Shown here: positions 46,808 to 56,258 of the stretch, piece after piece
Position numbering within the stretch: the stretch's first letter is position 1
Layout of the letters: each line of letters starts with the position of its first letter
Assembly (NCBI GenBank): GCA_944381395.1
Contig: CALWKY010000025.1
Coordinates: 1-59,155 of the forward strand
Direction of reading: 5' to 3'
DNA: 59,155 bases
From: an uncultured Lachnospiraceae bacterium
GTDB taxonomy: Bacteria > Bacillota > Clostridia > Lachnospirales > Anaerotignaceae
Notes under the pieces: model-generated
What the model was told of the DNA's origin: nothing
The model's database searches: none
Seen by the model: only the letters and a program-made list of their open reading frames with translations
Program-made: the position numbers and the translations under genes

Positions 46808-48322
46808 TTATCTTTTGATAATCTGTGGATGGAACTGTTTCGGTCTGCTATTGGAAAGCATATGCGCTTCCTGCATAGGATCTGCTTCTTGCATTGCCTC
46901 CTTACGGAATCCATATTCCCCAAATACCGCGCCTACTTTATCCACAATCAGAATCTTTTCTTCCAGTGTACGGCACTGTTCCATTGCTTCTTCTATCTTT
47001 TCCACTGTTTCCGCAGCAGTATATACCGGCGGAAGCGCACCCAGCAGGGTCTGCATCGCAATCTTACGGATCGTTACGGGCAGGGTATCGAAATGCGCTC
47101 TGGTCTGTTCCAAAAAATCGGAAATACTTTCCTGTCTGGTCACTTCATCTGCGGCCGGCAAGTCATTCATAGAATCCATGCGGAATAATTCATCATTGGG
47201 CTCTCCAAAAAAGCACTGGCGAATAAATTCTTCCGTCATCAATACCTTTTTCGTATCTTCTTCTAATCCTGCAAAACTGCCCAGTTCTTCCATCAGCTTC
47301 ATTTCCTGCCGTCCAATATCATTGGCACGGTCAATGACCGGTTCCACAATCTTTTCCAGCTGCTCCTGAATCGTATCCAGCATGGCCAGTTTTTCCGCCT
47401 CTTCCATATCCCCTTCCAATATTTCGCAGACTGCATGGTACAAATCCCCATAGGCTGCTTCCCGTTCTGTCAGATCCTCAAAGCTGTAGGACAAGCTCAA
47501 CAGCAAGATTAAGGAATGAATATCATGGAGCACACAAGAGCAGTAATCCTCCAGCTTTGTCAGCGTTTCAAACATCTCCCGCATCTCATCATACATGTCA
47601 TCCAATGTATCATCTTCCGCCTGCGCAGGTACAAACATCTGCTTTTGACCCAGCCAGATTGCTACGTCTGGGAAATATTTTCCATAATCCCGCATTTTTT
47701 CCGGGAAACAAAATCCACGGAATGCAGACAGACCTTTTTCAATGAATGCCTCGCTTTCCCCTGTCAAAGCCGCATCCATGCTTTGACCAATCATGTGATA
47801 ATACTTGTCTCGTGCCATCCGCATGGGAATACACTTTAACAGCTGACCCATACGCTCTTTTTCATCCAGGACATCTTTGCTTTCTTCTAAAAATGCTTTA
47901 CAGTCAGCGATAAAAATGGACCAGTTAATTTTTTCCGGTTCCACAGGTTCTTCCCGATAACGGCGCAGTGCCATTTCATCCCCTACAGCAGCAGAGCAGA
48001 TGTTCCACTGAGAGAAATATCCATACAGCATTTCATAAATGGACATCAGCTGTACTTTCATTGCCTGTGCCTCTGCCAATGCCTCTTTTTGTGCTTCCGT
48101 ATCTTCGCCTAAAAGATCCTCCAGACGAATCAGCATTTTTTTTATTTGTTCCTGCAAACCAGCAAATTCCGGATAATCCGCGGCAGAAGGCAGTTCTTCT
48201 ACTTTCGCATTTTCCCCTTCTACTGCACTCATCAATAACAGCAGTAAAGAGCCCACCGCCTCTTCAAAAATATAATCTACCGATAATTTTTTTACTTGTT
48301 GTTCTGTATCTTTTCGACTCAA
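46808..48322 (-). CDS. Protein of unknown function, 504 residues
   Basis: A soluble-looking, acidic, mostly helical protein with no membrane segment or signal peptide. It starts with a TTG and a loose AAAGGA upstream, and it has a promoter at 48378-48406. I recognise no domain. The many Glu/Leu-rich heptad stretches (for example LEEKILIVDKVG, EEAEKLAMLDTIQEQLEKI) suggest helical bundles. Its neighbour is a VOC protein, and the divergent gene encodes a rubrerythrin-like protein, but no shared role is evident. Confidence 0.75.
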   Translation of the reverse strand: MSRKDTEQQVKKLSVDYIFEEAVGSLLLLLMSAVEGENAKVEELPSAADYPEFAGLQEQIKKMLIRLEDLLGEDTEAQKEALAEAQAMKVQLMSIYEMLYGYFSQWNICSAAVGDEMALRRYREEPVEPEKINWSIFIADCKAFLEESKDVLDEKERMGQLLKCIPMRMARDKYYHMIGQSMDAALTGESEAFIEKGLSAFRGFCFPEKMRDYGKYFPDVAIWLGQKQMFVPAQAEDDTLDDMYDEMREMFETLTKLEDYCSCVLHDIHSLILLLSLSYSFEDLTEREAAYGDLYHAVCEILEGDMEEAEKLAMLDTIQEQLEKIVEPVIDRANDIGRQEMKLMEELGSFAGLEEDTKKVLMTEEFIRQCFFGEPNDELFRMDSMNDLPAADEVTRQESISDFLEQTRAHFDTLPVTIRKIAMQTLLGALPPVYTAAETVEKIEEAMEQCRTLEEKILIVDKVGAVFGEYGFRKEAMQEADPMQEAHMLSNSRPKQFHPQIIKR

Positions 48323-48377
48323 AATGATAACGCCGTCCTTTCTTTACCACTTTTCAAAGAAGCCCAAAGCTGTTATT

Positions 48378-48406
48378 ATTGTAGCAGAAACCGCATGGAC
48401 AAACAA
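48378..48406 (-). promoter_or_regulatory. Promoter of the 504-residue-protein gene
   Basis: Minus strand TTGTTT (48406-48401), 17-nt spacer, TACAAT (48383-48378). Confidence 0.55.
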
Positions 48407-48487
48407 CCGAAACTTCATGATCCCAGTATCAAATTTTTTCAATCAGGACATACTGCTTTTAATGAATACCATCAGGAGGAAAACAGT

Positions 48488-49009
48488 ATGGATTTTCAGG
48501 AAAGCAAAACAAAAGAAGCTCTTTTTTCTACCCTATCGGATATAGCCGTTACTGCCATTTACTGGAACTATTGCGCAGAACAAGCAAAAAAAGAAGGGTA
48601 TCCACAGATTGCTGCCATTTTTGAAACATCCGCCAGCCATCAGCTTGCCCATGCAGAACGGATTTTTTCATTTCTAGGAAAAGTTTCTTCCACAAAAGAA
48701 AATCTCTGCCATGCCGCAGCACAATGTCAGGAAAAATGGGCACAGGCATATCCTTCCTTGGCAGAAACCGCCAGGGAGGAAGGTTTTTTAGGTATTGCCG
48801 CCTTCTACCGCAGAATGACAGATGTGAAATTGGCACAAGAAAATCTCTTTCGTACCATGGCTGCGCGCATAGAAGGAAGAACGCTCTATAAGGATCAAAC
48901 AGATACCATATGGAACTGCCTACGCTGCGGGCATGTCCATCATGGTGCAGAACCCCCTCTTGTCTGTCCTTTATGTCACTATGAACGAGGCTATTTCATC
49001 CGCCAATAA
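48488..49009 (+). CDS. Rubrerythrin-like protein with a degenerate diiron site
   Basis: A 173-residue protein with the rubrerythrin layout: a ferritin-like four-helix domain (about 8-130) and a C-terminal rubredoxin-like Fe(Cys)4 domain (CLRC and CPLC, near 143-162). The overall fold is clear (QAKKEGYPQIAAIFE, YPSLAETAREEGF, ERGYF). By hand alignment to canonical rubrerythrin, only His55 of the diiron ligands remains; the Glu positions are Ile19, Gln52, Cys80, Lys83 and Lys114, and the last His is Gln117. It may have lost peroxidase activity, or serve electron transfer. AGGAGG precedes the ATG. Confidence 0.85.
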   Translation: MDFQESKTKEALFSTLSDIAVTAIYWNYCAEQAKKEGYPQIAAIFETSASHQLAHAERIFSFLGKVSSTKENLCHAAAQCQEKWAQAYPSLAETAREEGFLGIAAFYRRMTDVKLAQENLFRTMAARIEGRTLYKDQTDTIWNCLRCGHVHHGAEPPLVCPLCHYERGYFIRQ

Positions 49010-49054
49010 GATATTGAAAGACTGTATTGGCAGTCTTACATAGAAAGGAATACT

Positions 49055-49777
49055 ATGAATTATCAAGAAATGATGTCAGGCATTTTCCTGGAACGTCCCA
49101 ACCGTTTTCGGGCACAAGTATTGATCAATGGTAAAGAAGAAACGGTACATGTGAAAAATACCGGCCGCTGCAGGGAACTGCTGATTCCCGGCGCGCCTGT
49201 TTACTTGGAAAAAAGCAATAATCCCAACCGTAAAACACAGTATTCCCTGATTGCTGTACAAAAAGGATCCATTCTGGTGAACATGGACTCTCAAGCCCCC
49301 AACGCAGTGGCAGCAGAAGCGCTGGCAGCTGGAAAATTACATGAAATTGGAATGGTAGATACTTACAGGCGGGAAGTAACAAAAGGAAATTCCAGATTTG
49401 ATTTATTTTTTAAAAAGGGAAAACAGGAAGGATTTCTAGAAGTAAAAGGCGTTACTTTGGAAGAAGACGGCATTGCCCGTTTTCCCGACGCCCCTACCTT
49501 GCGCGGAAAAAAACATTTGGAAGAACTGGCACAATTGGCGAAAGAAGGTTATCTCTGTGCCGTTCTCTTTTTAATCCAAATGAAAGGATGCCATTTATTT
49601 TGTCCCCATTGGGAGCGTGATCTTGGATTTTCCCAGGCATTAGTTCATGCCGCTTCCTGCGGTGTAAAAATACTGGTCTATGATTGTGTGGTAACAGAAA
49701 ATTCTTTATCATTGGATCGCGCCGTACCATATGATCTTTCTTGTCCTACTGATAACTGCAATCAAAAAAGTCTATGA
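49055..49777 (+). CDS. sfsA: DNA/RNA nuclease SfsA
   Basis: A 240-residue SfsA protein with an OB-like N terminus (RPNRFRAQVLINGKEETVHVKNTGRC in parts) and a nuclease-like C-terminal domain containing the active-site region SRFDLFF, FLEVKGVTL and FPDAPTLRGKKHLEEL. AAAGGA precedes the ATG. The stop codon lies inside the terminator hairpin. Confidence 0.92.
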   Translation: MNYQEMMSGIFLERPNRFRAQVLINGKEETVHVKNTGRCRELLIPGAPVYLEKSNNPNRKTQYSLIAVQKGSILVNMDSQAPNAVAAEALAAGKLHEIGMVDTYRREVTKGNSRFDLFFKKGKQEGFLEVKGVTLEEDGIARFPDAPTLRGKKHLEELAQLAKEGYLCAVLFLIQMKGCHLFCPHWERDLGFSQALVHAASCGVKILVYDCVVTENSLSLDRAVPYDLSCPTDNCNQKSL

Positions 49778-49797
49778 CATTGGTCATAGACTTTTTT
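49764..49797. terminator. Bidirectional terminator overlapping the sfsA stop
   Basis: Perfect 15-bp stem AAAAAAGTCTATGAC (49764-49778) with GTCATAGACTTTTTT (49783-49797), loop ATTG. It contains the TGA of sfsA and serves the convergent LysR gene. Confidence 0.85.
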
Positions 49798-49804
49798 CAA
49801 TAAG

Positions 49805-50689
49805 CTATTTTTTTGTGCTGGCAATAACATACTCCTTAAATCGCTGTACTGCTGGAGGCAAATAGCGGTTTATCATATATGCCAGATACACCATGCGTTT
49901 GGAGTAAGGGGTATCAAATTCCAGTTTTTTTACATGATAGTTCTGAATAGAAGGATTATCCGTGATAATGGAGATTCCTTTATTTGCGGCTACCATACCT
50001 GCCATAGATGTAGCATCTTCAAATTGATACTGCACATTGGGCATAGTCTGCGCCTTCATAAACAGATCATCGATAATTTTGCGCATACCACTTTCTTTAT
50101 TATAGCTAATCAAAGGATAATGACAAATATCTTTCACCGTAACTTTCGTTTTTTCAGCTAAGGGATGGTTTTCCGGAACAATAACAACCAACCCTTGTTC
50201 AAACAGCGGAATAAATTCCACTTCTTTTTCATTTTCAATGCTGGAGCAAAATACTAAGTCATACTTTTCCCGCTTCAAATTATAAATCAAATTCTTTGTA
50301 TTGCCCTCATAGCAGGAAAAAGAGATACTGCTGTTTTCTGGATTTTCCAAAAAGCCAGTAATAATTTTCGGTACAAAGTCCGCACCAACAGAAGTCATAT
50401 ATGCCAGTCCCACATGGCCGCCGCCTTCTGAAACCAACCGCTCAATCTGGTTTTTACCCAGCTCCAGCTGTGTCAGCGCGTTTTCTACGTAGAATAAATA
50501 AATTCTGCCATATTTGGTCAACACCACATTTCTGCCCTGTTTCTCAAACAAAAAAGCTCCCAGTTCCTCTTCCAATGCAGCAATGGAGTGGCTTAGTGTG
50601 GGTTGGGAAATATTCAATTTTTCTGCTGCCCTGGTGTAATGCTCCAGTTCTGCCAGTGTACGAAAATAATAAAGCTGATTCAGATTCAA
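49805..50689 (-). CDS. LysR-type transcriptional regulator
   Basis: A 294-residue regulator with the N-terminal winged HTH (MNLNQLYYFRTLAEL, then HYTRAAEKLNISQPTLSHSI in parts) and a C-terminal effector-binding domain. The target is unknown; no divergent gene lies at its start, because ligA is in the same direction. GGAGG precedes the ATG. Confidence 0.92.
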   Translation of the reverse strand: MNLNQLYYFRTLAELEHYTRAAEKLNISQPTLSHSIAALEEELGAFLFEKQGRNVVLTKYGRIYLFYVENALTQLELGKNQIERLVSEGGGHVGLAYMTSVGADFVPKIITGFLENPENSSISFSCYEGNTKNLIYNLKREKYDLVFCSSIENEKEVEFIPLFEQGLVVIVPENHPLAEKTKVTVKDICHYPLISYNKESGMRKIIDDLFMKAQTMPNVQYQFEDATSMAGMVAANKGISIITDNPSIQNYHVKKLEFDTPYSKRMVYLAYMINRYLPPAVQRFKEYVIASTKK

Positions 50690-50743
50690 TGGCGTACACC
50701 TCCTTCGGTTTTGCCAATTTTATCTTTTTGTCATAGCATTTAT

Positions 50744-50772
50744 ATTATAGCAAACTGCAACAAAAAAGACAA
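50744..50772 (-). promoter_or_regulatory. Promoter of the LysR gene
   Basis: Minus strand TTGTCT (50772-50767), 17-nt spacer, perfect TATAAT (50749-50744). Confidence 0.65.
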
Positions 50773-50782
50773 AGTATTTTAC

Positions 50783-50809
50783 AAAAAAAGCGGAAGGAAA
50801 TCCTTCCGC
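50783..50809 (-). terminator. Terminator after ligA
   Basis: 8-bp stem GCGGAAGG (50790-50797) with CCTTCCGC (50802-50809), 4-nt loop, T7 on the minus strand. It also overlaps the LysR promoter region. Confidence 0.8.
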
Positions 50810-50821
50810 CTTTTGGAATAA

Positions 50822-52789
50822 TCAAGCATTTTCAAAACGTTTCAAAAAATCATCTTCGCTCAAAATGGGGATGCCTAATTCCATGGCTTTCTGATTTTTT
50901 GCAGAAGAGGAGGTAACATCATTATTGATTAGAAAGCTGGTCTTCTTTGTCACACTGCCTGTTACTTTTCCGCCTCTTTCTTCAATAAAGGCAGCCAATT
51001 CTTTCCGATTGGCAAAATGGTGCACATCTCCAGTCACTACAAAGGTAAACCCCGCAAGGGGCTGATTTCCAGTCTCTGTCTGGGTATCCACCGGCAGAAA
51101 ACGAACATAACAAAGTGCGTCCTCCAATAATTCCAAGTGTCTGCCATCCCGGAAATAATGAGACAAACTTCTGGCAATCACTGGACCTACCCCATCAATC
51201 GCGGTCAGCTCTTCTTCGGAAGCACTACGAATACACTCCAAATCATATCCAAAATGCTTACATATTAGTTTTGCATTACTCAATCCCACATGGTTAATGC
51301 CTAAGGCATAAAGAAAGTTGGGCAGTGCCACATCCCTTGCTTTTTCCACGGACTCCAGCAATTTTTCCACAGACCGGCGTCCAAATCCATCCATCTCCAT
51401 CATCTTAGCGCTATGCTCTTTCAAACGGAAGATATCCGGATAATCCTGAATAAAGCCGCATTCCACAAATTTTTTCAAGGTTTCTTCCGAGAAATTTACA
51501 AGGTTCATAGCATCCCGGGAAGCAAAATGACTCAACAGGCGTACCCGCTGTGCCTGGCAGTTGGGATTGGTGCAATACAGCGCTTTTGCATCCCTTTGGG
51601 CACGAATTTCCGTTTCTCCCCCGCACACAAAACAATGGGTCGGTATTTTCGCCGTACCAGAACGGGTCAGATTTTCCGCAATCTGGGGAATAATCATATT
51701 TGCCTTATATACCGTAATCTTATCCCCAATACCCAGCTGCAATTCTTCCAATACACTCACATTATGAACACTGGCACGGCTGACTGTAGAGCCTTCCAAT
51801 TCTACCGGATCAAAAATCGCTACGGGATTCATCAAACCAGTGCGGGAAGTACCCCATTCAATTTGGCGTAATATGGTTTCTGCTGTCTCGTCCTTCCATT
51901 TAAAAGCAATGGAGTCCCTGGGGAATTTCGCCGTTCTGCCTAACGAATTGCTATAAGCAATACTGTCAAAAGTCAAAACCAAACCATCAGAAGCAACATC
52001 ATTGGAAGCGATTCGGCTGCGGAAGTCCTCCACTGCTTCTTCCACCGTTTCCGCTGTTACCGCTACTTCTTCCACCGTAGAAAAACCCAATGACTTCAGC
52101 CACAGCATATTTTCCTGCTTACTGTCGGAAAGTTCTTTTCCATGAGCATATACCAAGGTAAAGGCAAAAAACTGCACATTCCGCTGGGCTGCAATCTGGC
52201 TATTCAGCTGTCTGACAGTACCGCTGCACAGGTTTCTGGGATTCTTATACGCTTCAGCCTCTCCTAGCTGTTCATTGATTCTATTAAACTCCGCATAGGA
52301 AATGACGCCTTCTCCACGCAGCATCAGTTCACCGGTAAAAGGAATGGTCAGCGGCACATTACGAAATACCTTTGCATTATGGGTCACATCTTCTCCGATC
52401 TCGCCATTTCCGCGGGTAATGGCCTGCGACAGTTTCCCATCTTTATACTTCAGCACAATGGTCAAGCCGTCCAGCTTCCAACTCAGCAGACCTTTCTTAT
52501 CCCCCAAAAATGCCCGCAATGCAGCGGGGTCTTTTGTTTTATCCAGAGAAAGGATCGGCGCTTCGTGACGAATTTTCACCAGATTGCTTATGACGGTATA
52601 CCCAATCTTTTGGGTGGGACTGCCCGCTAAAGTGGTCCCTGTTTCCTTTTCCAGAGCAGCCAATTCATCATAAAGGCGGTCATACTCCAAGTTGGACATA
52701 ATCTCCCGATCTTCTTGATAATATGCGCGGCTGGCTTCTGAAAGAATTTGAATCAGCTCCTGCATCCGTTCTGTTTTGGCTGTTTCCAT
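50822..52789 (-). CDS. ligA: NAD-dependent DNA ligase
   Basis: A 655-residue replication and repair ligase. The adenylated Lys is in SWKLDGLTI near residue 105, an OB fold and a zinc finger follow (CFVCGG and CTNPNC, near 400-420), then helix-hairpin-helix repeats and a C-terminal BRCT domain (about 585-655). AAAGGAG lies eight bases before the chosen ATG; a GTG three codons upstream overlaps that site. Operon with pcrA, 20-base gap. Confidence 0.94.
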   Translation of the reverse strand: METAKTERMQELIQILSEASRAYYQEDREIMSNLEYDRLYDELAALEKETGTTLAGSPTQKIGYTVISNLVKIRHEAPILSLDKTKDPAALRAFLGDKKGLLSWKLDGLTIVLKYKDGKLSQAITRGNGEIGEDVTHNAKVFRNVPLTIPFTGELMLRGEGVISYAEFNRINEQLGEAEAYKNPRNLCSGTVRQLNSQIAAQRNVQFFAFTLVYAHGKELSDSKQENMLWLKSLGFSTVEEVAVTAETVEEAVEDFRSRIASNDVASDGLVLTFDSIAYSNSLGRTAKFPRDSIAFKWKDETAETILRQIEWGTSRTGLMNPVAIFDPVELEGSTVSRASVHNVSVLEELQLGIGDKITVYKANMIIPQIAENLTRSGTAKIPTHCFVCGGETEIRAQRDAKALYCTNPNCQAQRVRLLSHFASRDAMNLVNFSEETLKKFVECGFIQDYPDIFRLKEHSAKMMEMDGFGRRSVEKLLESVEKARDVALPNFLYALGINHVGLSNAKLICKHFGYDLECIRSASEEELTAIDGVGPVIARSLSHYFRDGRHLELLEDALCYVRFLPVDTQTETGNQPLAGFTFVVTGDVHHFANRKELAAFIEERGGKVTGSVTKKTSFLINNDVTSSSAKNQKAMELGIPILSEDDFLKRFENA

Positions 52790-52809
52790 TCTCCTCACTC
52801 CTTTGATCG

Positions 52810-55047
52810 TTATTCTGTGATCTTCACCAGTTTGGACAGTGTTGCCATAAATTTCTTGGTACCCTTTTCCGGGAAGGATACTTCCACCTCATAGTCTGCG
52901 CCAGCAGGTGCAATTGCTTTAACAGTACCAATGCCATATTTGGGCGCGCGTACTTTATCCCCTACTGTAAAATTCAGTGTGACCTCTTTGGGCGCAGGGA
53001 TATTCGCCTTGATCTTAGATAAATAAGGGTTGGTGGCTATTTTTTGTTTCGACGGCGGTACTGCCCGCAGGCTTTCCCGTTTTGCCATTTGCTGTGCCAT
53101 TTCGGAAAGTTTCCGTACCGGCTGATCTACCAGTTCCGCAGGAATTTCACTTAAAAATCTGGAGGGCGCGTTATACTGGTTAATACCATACTGCATCCGG
53201 CTCTTGGCATGGGTCAAGAATAGTTCTTCTTTGGCACGGGTAATGCCTACATAGCATAATCTGCGTTCTTCTTCGATTTCCTTTTCCCCGCCATAATTAA
53301 TGGCACGGTAGCTGGGGAAAATGCCTTCTTCCATACCAATGATAAATACGTAAGGAAACTCCAAACCTTTTGCACAGTGCATCGTCATCAATGCCACCGC
53401 TTCCTCTGTAGGTTCATAGCCGTCAATGTCTGCCACTAAGGCCACATCTTCCAAGAATCCACGCAAGCCGCCTTCTGGATTTTCCTCGTCAAAAGCCGCT
53501 GCTTTATTGATAAACTCATCAATATTTTCAATACGGTTCAGTGCTTCATCCGTACCTTCATCCAGCAATGTCTGCATATATCCGCTGCGTTTTACCACCG
53601 CATCAATGAGCTGGGCAGCGCTCATAGTCTGGGCATCCTCCCGCAGATGTTCCATCAACTGATAGAAATCTGCCATACGGTTTGCTCTACTCTTTAAATC
53701 TGCAATTTCTCTCACTCTTGCAAAGGCATCATACAAATTCAAACTCTGCTCCTGCGCAAAAGCTTCCAGTTTGCTGACAGAACCTTCGCCAATGCCGCGA
53801 TGGGGTACATTAATAATCCTGCGCAATGCAACAGTATCCGCGGTATTACACAACACTTTCAAATAAGAAAGCACATCCCGGATTTCTTTTCTCTCATAGA
53901 AACGAATTCCGCCAAAGAGACGATAAGGCACGCTTCTTTTTACCATCTGGTCTTCCACAGAACGAGACTGGGCATTATTTCGGTATAATACCGCAAAAGA
54001 AGAATAGGGTACGCCGGTTTTATGAATTTCTTCAATTTGGTCTACCACAAAACGGGTCTCGTCATATTCATTCTGTGCTTGATATACATGCAAAATACTG
54101 CCGGAGCCATTTTCAGTCCAAAGGGATTTACTTTTACGATTTACATTATTACGAATGACCGCATTGGCAGCGTCCAGAATTTTTCCAGTAGAACGGTAAT
54201 TCTGTTCCAGTTTAATGGTTACTGTATTGGGGAAATCCTTTTCGAAATCCAAGATATTACGGATATTCGCTCCACGCCAGCCATAAATGCTCTGGTCATC
54301 ATCTCCCACAACGCAAAGATTACCATACTTTTGTGCCAGCATCCGGATCATCTCATACTGAGAAGTATTGGTATCCTGATACTCATCTACCATGATATAG
54401 CGGAACCGATCTTGGTACTTCTCCAATACATCAGGACAAGTGCGGAACAACTGCACCGTGCGGTAAATCAAATCATCAAAATCCAATGCATTATTTTCTT
54501 TCAGCATTTTCTGATAAATCTCGTATACCTTTGCAATCTTTACCTGTTTTAAATCCGTACGGTCTGCCTTTTTGGAAAAATCCTCCCAGCCAATCAGTTC
54601 TTCTTTCATGCGGCTGATAAAGCCCATTGCGCCTTTTACAGAAAAACTCTTATCCGTAATACTGAAATTCAGCTGTTTGAAAACTTCTTTCATCAGCTTT
54701 TCCTGATCATCCGCATCATAAATGGAGAAATCATTTTCAAATCCAATATGCTCAATTTCCCGTCTTAAAATACGCACACAAGAAGAATGGAATGTACTGA
54801 TCCACACATCTTCCGCCCCTTCCGGTACCAAAAGATTCACTCTTTCCCGCATTTCCTTTGCCGCTTTATTGGTAAAGGTAATGGCGAAAATATTCCAGGG
54901 TTTCACGCCAATTTCCAATAAATGGGCAATACGCACGGTAAGGGCGCCGGTTTTACCGCTGCCTGCGCCAGCCAATACCAATACCGGACCTTCTGTTTGC
55001 AGTACCGCTTCTTTTTGTTTTTCATTCAGTCTATCAAATTGAACCAT
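52810..55047 (-). CDS. pcrA: UvrD/PcrA-type DNA helicase
   Basis: A 745-residue superfamily 1A helicase for repair and rolling-circle replication. Motif I LAGAGSGKT near residue 30, VDEYQDTN (motif II) near 220, GDDDQSIYGWRGA (motif III), LEQNYRS (motif IV) and VALMTMHCAKGLEF (motif V region) are all clear. A C-terminal Tudor-like region follows (VGDKVRAPKYGIGTV). GGGAG precedes the ATG. Confidence 0.95.
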   Translation of the reverse strand: MVQFDRLNEKQKEAVLQTEGPVLVLAGAGSGKTGALTVRIAHLLEIGVKPWNIFAITFTNKAAKEMRERVNLLVPEGAEDVWISTFHSSCVRILRREIEHIGFENDFSIYDADDQEKLMKEVFKQLNFSITDKSFSVKGAMGFISRMKEELIGWEDFSKKADRTDLKQVKIAKVYEIYQKMLKENNALDFDDLIYRTVQLFRTCPDVLEKYQDRFRYIMVDEYQDTNTSQYEMIRMLAQKYGNLCVVGDDDQSIYGWRGANIRNILDFEKDFPNTVTIKLEQNYRSTGKILDAANAVIRNNVNRKSKSLWTENGSGSILHVYQAQNEYDETRFVVDQIEEIHKTGVPYSSFAVLYRNNAQSRSVEDQMVKRSVPYRLFGGIRFYERKEIRDVLSYLKVLCNTADTVALRRIINVPHRGIGEGSVSKLEAFAQEQSLNLYDAFARVREIADLKSRANRMADFYQLMEHLREDAQTMSAAQLIDAVVKRSGYMQTLLDEGTDEALNRIENIDEFINKAAAFDEENPEGGLRGFLEDVALVADIDGYEPTEEAVALMTMHCAKGLEFPYVFIIGMEEGIFPSYRAINYGGEKEIEEERRLCYVGITRAKEELFLTHAKSRMQYGINQYNAPSRFLSEIPAELVDQPVRKLSEMAQQMAKRESLRAVPPSKQKIATNPYLSKIKANIPAPKEVTLNFTVGDKVRAPKYGIGTVKAIAPAGADYEVEVSFPEKGTKKFMATLSKLVKITE

Positions 55048-55076
55048 TTTTCTCCCTCAATTTCCTCTTTTTTCAT

Positions 55077-55126
55077 AAAAAAATCCGACGGGTACCATAG
55101 GCGCAAACGCCTATTTTTTCGCCGGA
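55077..55126 (-). terminator. Compound hairpin terminator between yerC and pcrA
   Basis: Outer stem TCCGACG (55084-55090) with CGCCGGA (55120-55126), one G-T pair, encloses a second hairpin ATAGGCG (55097-55103) with CGCCTAT (55108-55114). T7 follows on the minus strand, so it ends yerC transcription; the inner hairpin is followed by T6 on the plus strand. Confidence 0.65.
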
Positions 55127-55157
55127 CATGGTTACACAATTTTATTTCTGCAACAAG

Positions 55158-55451
55158 TTATTCCTTTTCTTTCATACGATCAATTACCATTTTATACCCA
55201 TCCGCACCATAATTCAAGCAGCGATTCACGCGGCTGATGGTAGCAGTAGAAGCACCGGTTTTTTCTGCAATATCTACATAAGTACGCCCTTCACTGAGCA
55301 TAATGGCAACTTCCATACGCTGTGCCATCGCGTTAATTTCATTTATTGTACAAAGATCTTCAAACAGCTGATAGCATTCTTCCACATTTTCTAAAGAAAG
55401 AATATAGGTGAAAAGGCGATCGGTCATTTCATTTCTAATTTTTCGATTCAT
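55158..55451 (-). CDS. yerC: YerC/YecD-family TrpR-related regulator
   Basis: A 97-residue protein of the TrpR-like fold with the helix-turn-helix stretch YVDIAEKTGASTATISRVNRC. Its location just upstream of pcrA-ligA is the same as in Bacillus, which supports the name. GGAGGAG lies nine bases before the chosen ATG. The effector and targets are unknown. Confidence 0.85.
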   Translation of the reverse strand: MNRKIRNEMTDRLFTYILSLENVEECYQLFEDLCTINEINAMAQRMEVAIMLSEGRTYVDIAEKTGASTATISRVNRCLNYGADGYKMVIDRMKEKE

Positions 55452-55495
55452 AAAAGCAATCTCCTCCACTTATTTTCAAGGTTTATACCGCTTTT

Positions 55496-55524
55496 ATGTT
55501 AACACGCTAAAGCGCTGATGTAAA
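55496..55524 (-). promoter_or_regulatory. Promoter of yerC
   Basis: Minus strand TTTACA (55524-55519), 17-nt spacer, TAACAT (55501-55496). Confidence 0.6.
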
Positions 55525-55532
55525 GGTATTTT

Positions 55533-56258
55533 TTATCCTTTTTTTCGATTTCTCTTTAAACTTGCCATCAGTTGTTTCGGGTCTGTATTTAACACCAATT
55601 CTTCCGGAAAATGCAGCTTTTGGAACAACTGATCCACATAAGCAAAATCGCCCACTCCAGTATAAAAATGGGCATCACTCCCCACTAATACTGGAACGCC
55701 ATCCGTCATACACAGTTTCAACAGATATTCCATGTTTTCTTCGCTTCCCTTTCGGAAACCGCCGGGAAGTAAGGAAGCATTATTTACTTCTAAAATACAT
55801 CCTGTTTCTTTTGCTTTTCGGAATACTTCCAGATAATCCACATCATAAGACGGGTCACCTGGATGTCCCAGTACATCCACCCACTCATGTTCCATTGCGG
55901 ATAAATACGCATGCGTATTTTCCTTACGGCTGCCGGGCTTCAGGCAGGATACATGCAGGCTGGCAATGGCAATATCCAAACGCTGTAATACCACATCGTC
56001 CATATCAATTTTGCCGTTAAAATCCAGAATATTTAATTCTATTCCCCGCAGAACCCGCACACCATGCAGTATTTGAGGCAGTACCTGCAAATTGGCAAAG
56101 TAGGCATGACACGCAGTATGCTGCATACCCGGTGCATGATCCGTTACAGCCATCAGCTGCAGTCCTTTTTCCGACGCAGCCCGTACATTTTCATCTACGG
56201 TGCTGAAAGCATGACCACTTACAATGGTATGGGTATGGGTATCTGCCAAGTATTTCAT
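55533..56258 (-). CDS. PHP-domain phosphatase (YcdX-like)
   Basis: A 241-residue PHP metallophosphatase. Metal ligands are in DTHTHTIVSGHAF near residue 6, AVTDHAPGM near 38, RGIELNI near 72, ASLHVSC near 100, GHPGDPS near 128 and GSDAHFY near 190. The PHP fold and length match YcdX-type enzymes; the phosphate-ester substrate is unknown. AAGGAGG precedes the chosen ATG. A TATACT box at 56297-56292 may be its promoter. Confidence 0.88.
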   Translation of the reverse strand: MKYLADTHTHTIVSGHAFSTVDENVRAASEKGLQLMAVTDHAPGMQHTACHAYFANLQVLPQILHGVRVLRGIELNILDFNGKIDMDDVVLQRLDIAIASLHVSCLKPGSRKENTHAYLSAMEHEWVDVLGHPGDPSYDVDYLEVFRKAKETGCILEVNNASLLPGGFRKGSEENMEYLLKLCMTDGVPVLVGSDAHFYTGVGDFAYVDQLFQKLHFPEELVLNTDPKQLMASLKRNRKKG

